From JBFLVU01 sp964589625 (lineage in GTDB: Bacteria; Acidobacteriota; UBA4820; DSQY01), in contig CAZPSH010000001.1 in assembly GCA_964589625.1 (NCBI GenBank), forward strand, positions 130,645 through 194,644: a stretch of DNA of 64,000 bases. Direction: 5' to 3'. The notes under the pieces were generated by a model, which ran no database searches, was not told where the DNA came from, and saw only the letters and a list, made by a program, of their open reading frames with translations. Of the stretch, positions 59,319-64,000 are shown in pieces. The stretch's first letter is position 1. Every line of letters starts with the position of its first letter. The position numbers were made by a program, and so were the translations under genes.

Positions 59319-60367
59319 CACCGCGCGTGGCCCTCGTCCTTGGCGGGGGGGGCGCCCGGGGCTTTGCGCACCTCGGCGTGCTCAAGGTCCTGGAGGAGGA
59401 GAAGGTGCCCGTGGATCTCATCGTGGGGTGCAGCGCGGGGGCCCTCATCGGCGCCCTCTATGCCTTCTCGGGCTCCACCGAGGCCGCAGAGCGGGGGCTC
59501 GTGGAGTTCTCCCATTCACCGGGCTTTTCCGACGGCCACTACAGGGACATCCAGGCCATCGCCCCCCTCACAGGAGGCGAGAAACGTGGCTTTTTCGGCC
59601 GCCTCCATCGGGTCTACAAGTTGGCCTCCTTCTTCGCCTCCACTCTCCTCAAGGAATCCTTCGTCCATCCGAAAGAATTCGAGCAGAACGTGGCCGCCGT
59701 CATCCCAGACCGGCGCCTCGAGGAGTCCCCCATACCCCTCGCCATCGTCGCGGCGGACCTTCAGACGGGCGACGAGATCATCCTGCGGGAGGGTCCGGCC
59801 CGGCTGGCGGTGCAGGCCTCCTCGGCCATCGCCGGCGTCTTCCCGCCCGTAAAAGTGGACGGTCGCGACCTCGTGGACGGGGGATTCGTGGACAAAGTTC
59901 CCGTGGAGGTCGCCATCCGTCTTGGCGCAGACGTGGTCCTCGCGGTCAACGTGAGCCTGGACGTGGAGCGCAACGGGGACGTTCAGAGGCGTGGTGCGAC
60001 GATTTCGGCGCGGGCCAACGCCATCATGTCCGAGACGCTGACCCAGGTTCAGACTCGCTTCGCCGACGTGATGATCTGCCCTGACGTCCAGTCTGTCCAC
60101 TGGGCCGATTTTCGATCGGTCGAGCGAGCCGTGCCCCTGGGCGAGGCCGCCGCGCGGCAAGCCATGCCCCAGGTCCGGAGGGCCCTCCGCCGCGGATGGC
60201 GCAGGAAACTCGTTCGATTCGTGGGGCGCTGGCCGAGGCGGACGGTAGTCTACCGGCCTTTTCCCGAGTCCCTCACACCCGTCCTTCCCGAGGCTCCCCC
60301 GACGCCGGCAGAGCCGGGTCCGACCCCACGCGGCGCGGCGGCTGATCTCCCTCCGACGGCACGCTGA
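59279..60367 (+). CDS. Patatin-like phospholipase
   Basis: A 362-residue patatin-domain lipase. Oxyanion motif GGGGARGFAHLGVLKVL (about 20-36), nucleophile Ser in VGCSAGALIGALYA (GxSxG), and the catalytic Asp in LVDGGFVDKVPVEVA (DGG). It resembles the NTE/YchK/RssA group. No signal peptide; a basic C-terminal region (RRGWRRKLVRFVG) may attach it to the membrane. It overlaps the ABC ATPase gene by 40 bp and the convergent membrane protein gene by 95 bp. Likely a lysophospholipase or phospholipase A. Confidence 0.9.
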   Translation: MGRRAWGRFRGILTPRVALVLGGGGARGFAHLGVLKVLEEEKVPVDLIVGCSAGALIGALYAFSGSTEAAERGLVEFSHSPGFSDGHYRDIQAIAPLTGGEKRGFFGRLHRVYKLASFFASTLLKESFVHPKEFEQNVAAVIPDRRLEESPIPLAIVAADLQTGDEIILREGPARLAVQASSAIAGVFPPVKVDGRDLVDGGFVDKVPVEVAIRLGADVVLAVNVSLDVERNGDVQRRGATISARANAIMSETLTQVQTRFADVMICPDVQSVHWADFRSVERAVPLGEAAARQAMPQVRRALRRGWRRKLVRFVGRWPRRTVVYRPFPESLTPVLPEAPPTPAEPGPTPRGAAADLPPTAR

Positions 60368-60647
60368 GGACGAGGGCCGTCCACGTCGGGAAGAGGGACA
60401 GAACGGGAACCACCTCGGCGCCCAGGGCCAGTAGGAACCTCCAACGGAACCCGAGGATCCCTCCCAAGACCGCTGCGGTCCCAAGGTCAAGCACGAGGTC
60501 AAACGGCGAGGCCGCGCCTTCGAAAAAGAGGGGGAAGAGCGCCATCTCCACAAGGTCCGCGCCGCCCGCCACGAAGAGCGCCAGCAGTTTCCGCCTCTTC
60601 GAAACCCCTGGAAACGTGCTGGGGCGAAAGTTCCTGAGCCCGATCAT
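60273..60647 (-). CDS. Small integral membrane protein, unknown
   Basis: A 124-residue protein starting at ATG 60647 after GGAGG. Hydrophobic segments include KLLALFVAGGADLVEMALFP, LDLGTAAVLGGILGFRWRFL and LALGAEVVPVLSLFPTWTAL. The motif PTWT near the end, after E-x-x-P, recurs in an unnamed family of small membrane proteins. Its last 30 codons run antisense to the end of the patatin gene. Function unknown. Confidence 0.6.
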   Translation of the reverse strand: MIGLRNFRPSTFPGVSKRRKLLALFVAGGADLVEMALFPLFFEGAASPFDLVLDLGTAAVLGGILGFRWRFLLALGAEVVPVLSLFPTWTALVLSVPSEGDQPPRRVGSDPALPASGEPREGRV

Positions 60648-60696
60648 ATGGACCTCCAAGGAGGTTCAGGACGCCCGGGGCCTCTCAAGGCCCCCC

Positions 60697-61998
60697 TTAC
60701 TTGGCCCGCAGCCAGCGCAGGACCTCGGGGATCGTGGGCCGCTTTCCCGTCATGAGGATTCCCACCCGGTAGACCTTGGCCGCCATCCAGGCCACCCCCA
60801 GGGTGCCAAGCACCAGAAGCGCAAGGCTTGCGCCGACCTCCCAGAGAGGCACGTCTACGGCCCCCACCCTCAACAGCATCGTGATCGGCGAGGTCACCGG
60901 GAAGAGGCTTAGTGCCACCACCCACCCGGCGTTGGGGCTCTGGATCGTGGGCATCATGAGCACGAAGGGGATCACGAGGCCGAAGGTCACCGGGGTTTGC
61001 CACTGCTGGGCCTCCTGCTGGGTAGTGCAGATGGCCCCCACGGCGGCGTAGATGCTGGCGTAAAAGATGAAGCCCAGGAGAAAATAGAGAACCAGCACGA
61101 CCATCTCCACGGGCTTCATCCACCCTCCTTCGGAGGAGGAGGCCATGTCCATGGGGTTGGCGAGGTAGAGCCCGGCGCCCAGGAGAAACCAGATGCCGTA
61201 CTGGAGGAGGCCCACGGAGGCGATTCCCACGATCTTGCCCATCATCAGCTCGAAGGGCCGCACCGCGGAGAGGATGACCTCCACGACCTTGCCGCTCTTC
61301 TCCTCCAGGACGCCGTTCGAGAGGGCCACCCCGTACATGATGATCATGATGTAGATCACGATGGCCAGCAGGATGGGCCGCACGATGTCGGTGAGGAGGT
61401 TCCCTTTCCGGGTCTTCCCGCCCTTCTCCACCTTGACCGGCTGGAGGTCCACTCGACCTTTGAGCTGTTCCGCCACGGCAGGGTCCAGTCCGAGCTTCTG
61501 CAGCTTCTGCTGGAGGCGAGCCTGGTTGAGACGCCCCGTTATGAGCCCGTAAAGCTGGGTGTTGGAGAGGTTCTGGGCGTAGTAGGTAGCCTTCAGTTCG
61601 CCCTCCGGGTCCGTCTCCAGAAGGAGGACGCCGTCCAAACGGCCTTCCCCTACTTCCATCTTGAGCGACTCCATGTCCGCACCGGCGGCGGCGAGCGTGA
61701 ACTGGGAGGCCTCGTCGGCCCTCTTGTCGGCCTCCGCCTCCAAGCGGTCTCCCGGCTCGCCCGAGCGCTCCTTGCCGCTCCGGGCCTCCAGAAAGGCCGG
61801 GCCGGCCCACCCCGTCTTGTCCACGACAGTGATCCTCACCTCCTCGTGGCGAAGGATCGATAGCGCCGCGGGAACGACCATGAGCGCGCCGAAAAGGATC
61901 GGCGTGAGGATCGTGCTGATGAGGAAGGACTTTTTCCGCACCCTCTCGAGAAACTCCCGGCGGACGATGGCGTAGACGTTCAGCCAGTTAGTTCGCAT
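60697..61998 (-). CDS. ABC-2 type permease (NatB-like)
   Basis: A 433-residue ABC-2 membrane permease with one N-terminal helix (RVRKKSFLISTILTPILFGA), a large external domain (about 55-230) and a C-terminal group of five or six helices (IVRPILLAIVIYIMIIMYGV and onward), the NatB/ABC2_membrane_3 layout. The EEKSGKVVEVILSAVRPFEL segment is conserved in NatB. ATG 61998 is chosen because the GGGGAGG site lies 6 bp upstream; ATG 62004 touches that site. It overlaps the ATPase gene 61988-62908. Confidence 0.9.
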   Translation of the reverse strand: MRTNWLNVYAIVRREFLERVRKKSFLISTILTPILFGALMVVPAALSILRHEEVRITVVDKTGWAGPAFLEARSGKERSGEPGDRLEAEADKRADEASQFTLAAAGADMESLKMEVGEGRLDGVLLLETDPEGELKATYYAQNLSNTQLYGLITGRLNQARLQQKLQKLGLDPAVAEQLKGRVDLQPVKVEKGGKTRKGNLLTDIVRPILLAIVIYIMIIMYGVALSNGVLEEKSGKVVEVILSAVRPFELMMGKIVGIASVGLLQYGIWFLLGAGLYLANPMDMASSSEGGWMKPVEMVVLVLYFLLGFIFYASIYAAVGAICTTQQEAQQWQTPVTFGLVIPFVLMMPTIQSPNAGWVVALSLFPVTSPITMLLRVGAVDVPLWEVGASLALLVLGTLGVAWMAAKVYRVGILMTGKRPTIPEVLRWLRAK

Positions 61999-62908
61999 GG
62001 CCATCCTCCCCCGTCACCACTTTCACGAAGATGTCATGCATCGAGGCCTGGGCCTCCTCGAACCTCGAGACCTTCACTCGCATCTCCAGGAGGCGCTTGA
62101 GGATCTTTCCGGCGTGGGCCTCGGGTCGGAGGAAGAAGCGGGCTTCGTTGGGCAGAAGGACCGTGGTTTCGGAGAGGTCCGCGAAGACGGTCTCGGTCAG
62201 TTCCGCTCCATCCGAAAACTCCACCTTCACGGCGCGCGTTCCGTATTCCGTACGGATCTCCCCCACGTCTCCCTTAAGAATCACTTTTCCTTGATGGATC
62301 AAGGCGATGGACTGACATAGTTTTTCCACCTGTTCCATCTGGTGCGTGGACAGGACCACCGTCGTGCCCTGGGCGATGGCCTCGTCGAGGACTTCCATAA
62401 ACAGTTCCACGTTTACGGGATCGAGACCCGAAAAGGGCTCGTCCAGGATAGCCACCTTGGGCCGGTGCTGGATGGCCACCAGGAGCTGGATCTTCTGCTG
62501 CATGCCCTTCGAAAGCTCGTCCAGGCGGTTGTTTTCCCACTTCTCCAGGCCCAGCCGCTTCAGACCTTCGGTGGCCCTCCGCGAGGCCTCCCCGGCCGAT
62601 AGCCCCCGAAGGCGTCCGAAGAAGCGCAAGAGCTCCCCCACCTTCATCTTGACGTACAGACCACGATCCTCAGGAAGGTAGCCGAGGGACGAGGCGGGCA
62701 CCAGGTCCCGGGGCCGCCCCCCCACCGACACGGTTCCCGCGTCGGGAAGGAGGATCCCCAGGGTCATCCGAATCAACGTCGTCTTCCCCGCCCCATTCGG
62801 CCCAAGTAGGCCGAAGATCTTTCCCTCCGGGACCTCCAGATCCAAAGGCTTCACCGCCTCGATCTTCCCGAAGGTCTTGCACACACCCCGGTATTCAAGC
62901 GCGTTCAT
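61988..62908 (-). CDS. ABC transporter ATPase (NatA-like)
   Basis: A 306-residue ATPase. Walker A GPNGAGKTTLIRMTLGILLP (near 37-56), signature LSKGMQQKIQLLVAIQ, Walker B VAILDEPFSGLDPVNVE and H-loop STHQMEQVEKLC. The C-terminal 80 residues form the extra beta domain (KVEFSDGAELTETVFADLS, AHAGKILKRLLEMRVKV) typical of NatA. Together with the overlapping NatB-like permease it makes a complete exporter, possibly for Na+ or a lipophilic compound. GGGGAGG precedes ATG 62908. Confidence 0.92.
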   Translation of the reverse strand: MNALEYRGVCKTFGKIEAVKPLDLEVPEGKIFGLLGPNGAGKTTLIRMTLGILLPDAGTVSVGGRPRDLVPASSLGYLPEDRGLYVKMKVGELLRFFGRLRGLSAGEASRRATEGLKRLGLEKWENNRLDELSKGMQQKIQLLVAIQHRPKVAILDEPFSGLDPVNVELFMEVLDEAIAQGTTVVLSTHQMEQVEKLCQSIALIHQGKVILKGDVGEIRTEYGTRAVKVEFSDGAELTETVFADLSETTVLLPNEARFFLRPEAHAGKILKRLLEMRVKVSRFEEAQASMHDIFVKVVTGEDGHAN

Positions 62909-63007
62909 GGCGCCTCCCCGACCATTCTACCCTGCCCTTCTCGCCCTGCGCTTTGTTCCTTGCTCCTCTTCTCTCGCGCTTCGCCGAAAACCTGTCCCGG
63001 TCCCCTA

Positions 63008-63464
63008 CTATTCTCTCGCGCCCTGGCTTCCGTACACGTCGGTGCTCAGGTATTTCAAACCCGAGTCAAAAAGAAGGGTGCCGATGCGGGAGGAGGGACC
63101 CAGCCTTCGGGCACGCCCTAGACGGCCTAGACGTCGTCCCCCGACGAGGTGCCCGCGAAGAGGCCCTCCTCTTTTCGGCGCTGAAGGCTCGGGAGGTCAA
63201 AATGCGCAAGCGGTGCCCCTTGGCCGCGCACACCAGGGCCAGCGACGCGCCCGTGCTGCCCCCCGTGTACTCGACGACCGTGCCACCCGTCCGCAACCGC
63301 CCGTTTCCCTCGGCGCGCTCGATCACCGCCCGTGTCAATCGGTTCTTCATGCCGCCCGTGGGGTTCTTCCACTCGAGCTTCACCCAGATTTCCCCGCACT
63401 CCTCCGACACCATCTTCCGGCGAGGCACCAGCCACGCGTTGCCGATGAACTCCAGCACGATCAT
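63008..63464 (-). pseudogene. Collapsed cysteine synthase (O-acetylserine sulfhydrylase) remnant
   Basis: From ATG 63464 (GGAGGAGG upstream) the first segment reads as the N-terminal third of a CysK/CBS-like PLP enzyme: IGNAWLVPRRK, GEIWVKLEWKNPTGGMKNR (PLP Lys context changed from SMKDR), VIERAEGNGRLRTGGTVVEY, TGGSTGASLALVCAAKGHRL. It then jumps, in another frame, to EEGLFAGTSSGDDV, the start of the C-terminal region, and in yet another frame to RIGTLLFDSGLKYLSTDVY, the family's last strand, ending at 63008. The middle, with the substrate-closing loop, is absent. Not functional. Confidence 0.7.
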
Positions 63465-63738
63465 CCCCATCCTCCTCCGGCGGTCCAGTCCACCACGCCG
63501 CGACGGGCCCCTCAAGACTCCCCGGCAAACGAACGCGCGTGCCCCCCAGGGCCGTGACCAACTGAGCTTGGTCTCCACGGCCCCCGCATTCCATGACGGG
63601 TGATGGCGCCGTTTTGCTTCCGTTTGAGTCCGGTGAGCCTCTTGCGGCCATCCCGGCACCATCCTCGCGGCATTGGGGCGGGGCCGTTCCATTGAAACCC
63701 TCCTCCGGCTGGAGCATACTTTGGCGACGGGAGATGGG

Positions 63739-64000
63739 ATGGCGTCGGCCCCGGAACTGCGATACCCCTATCTGGCGGTGGAAGGCCCCATCGGGGTCGG
63801 CAAGACGACTCTCGCGCGTCTCCTGGCACGCCGGCTGGGCGCAACGCTCCTCCTGGAGGACGTCCAGAACCCCTTCCTTTCGGATTTTTACTCCGGCAAG
63901 AAAGGCTCCGCCCTCCAGTGTCAGCTTTTCTTTCTTCTGACCCGGTATCAGCAACAGCAGCATCTCGCAGCGGCGCAAATGCCCCTTTTACCAGTCGGAT
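63739..64000 (+). CDS. Deoxynucleoside kinase (partial, runs off window)
   Basis: The first 87 residues of a deoxyadenosine/deoxyguanosine-kinase-like dNK: YLAVEGPIGVGKTTLARLLA (P-loop 16-24), LLEDVQNPFLSDFYSGKKGS and CQLFFLLTRYQQQQHL, the typical start of this family. ATG 63739 with GGGAG 5 bp upstream. The 3' end lies beyond the window. It salvages purine deoxynucleosides. It is divergent from the cysteine synthase remnant; a CATACT box near 63715 may be its -10. Confidence 0.85.
   Translation, partial: MASAPELRYPYLAVEGPIGVGKTTLARLLARRLGATLLLEDVQNPFLSDFYSGKKGSALQCQLFFLLTRYQQQQHLAAAQMPLLPVG

Noticed and set aside
1..64000. CRISPR arrays, insertion sequences, prophage or integrase genes
   Set aside because: No regularly spaced repeats, transposase, integrase or phage structural genes were found on either strand.

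Overview
The window is GC-rich (roughly two thirds G+C by eye), densely coded and almost entirely chromosomal housekeeping and accessory metabolism. No phage, insertion sequence, CRISPR array, rRNA or convincing tRNA is visible. The mix of genes (SUF iron-sulfur operon led by an Rrf2 regulator, MglA-type GTPase with a STAS protein, TatA, DUF362 next to a DUF6599-like protein, DUF1207, S9 peptidase, secreted beta-lactamase-fold hydrolases, a large PAS histidine kinase) suits a Gram-negative bacterium of the Acidobacteriota or a related deep lineage. That placement is inference; no marker gene here settles it.

Layout. 1-4.0 kb: a frameshifted retropepsin-like gene, two short-chain dehydrogenases, a cytidylate-kinase-like protein and an O-methyltransferase. 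4.0-7.5 kb: a PLP decarboxylase, a receiver-domain fragment, nrnA and an elbB-like gene. 7.5-8.4 kb: an AT-richer island with one orphan reading frame. 8.4-15.7 kb, minus strand: rrf2-sufC-sufB-sufD-sufU-Rieske-sufS, then a redox tail (DUF2892 protein, a tiny membrane protein with a possible selenocysteine UGA, thioredoxin, FmdB zinc ribbon). 15.8-21.5 kb: a ChaN-like protein, the MglA/STAS/coiled-coil module, hflX and a DUF47 PhoU-like gene. 21.8-29.9 kb: purN-tyrS-tatA, a quinone-oxidoreductase-like enzyme, a glycoside hydrolase, a zinc-ribbon/GYF membrane protein, a DUF1207 protein and a dienelactone hydrolase.

30-47 kb: hutU, the phosphate permease gene pit (far from its usual DUF47 partner), a cold-shock gene with a textbook promoter and terminator, a decayed cNMP/sigma-54-type gene, an S9 peptidase, an OmpA-family protein, an OlsF-like bifunctional acyltransferase, DUF1304, DUF188, a serine hydrolase, a deleted alpha/beta hydrolase, and DUF4342, DUF362 and DUF6599-like genes. 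47-64 kb: a glycosylphosphotransferase with an ArnD-like protein that has lost catalytic residues, a six-PAS histidine kinase, a minus-strand unit HD-exonuclease/tusA/GNAT/MrfA-MrfB fusion, ferredoxin/ABC ATPase/patatin, a NatAB-like exporter, a collapsed cysteine synthase and the start of a deoxynucleoside kinase.

The most unusual items are the candidate UGA-containing redox peptide between the DUF2892 gene and trxA, the single-chain fusion of a MrfA-type helicase with a MrfB-type exonuclease, the TatA carrying a zinc ribbon, and an unusually high number of broken genes (retropepsin, receiver, cNMP/AAA+, alpha/beta hydrolase, cysteine synthase, small membrane protein). The broken genes point either to gene decay or to indel errors in the assembly.
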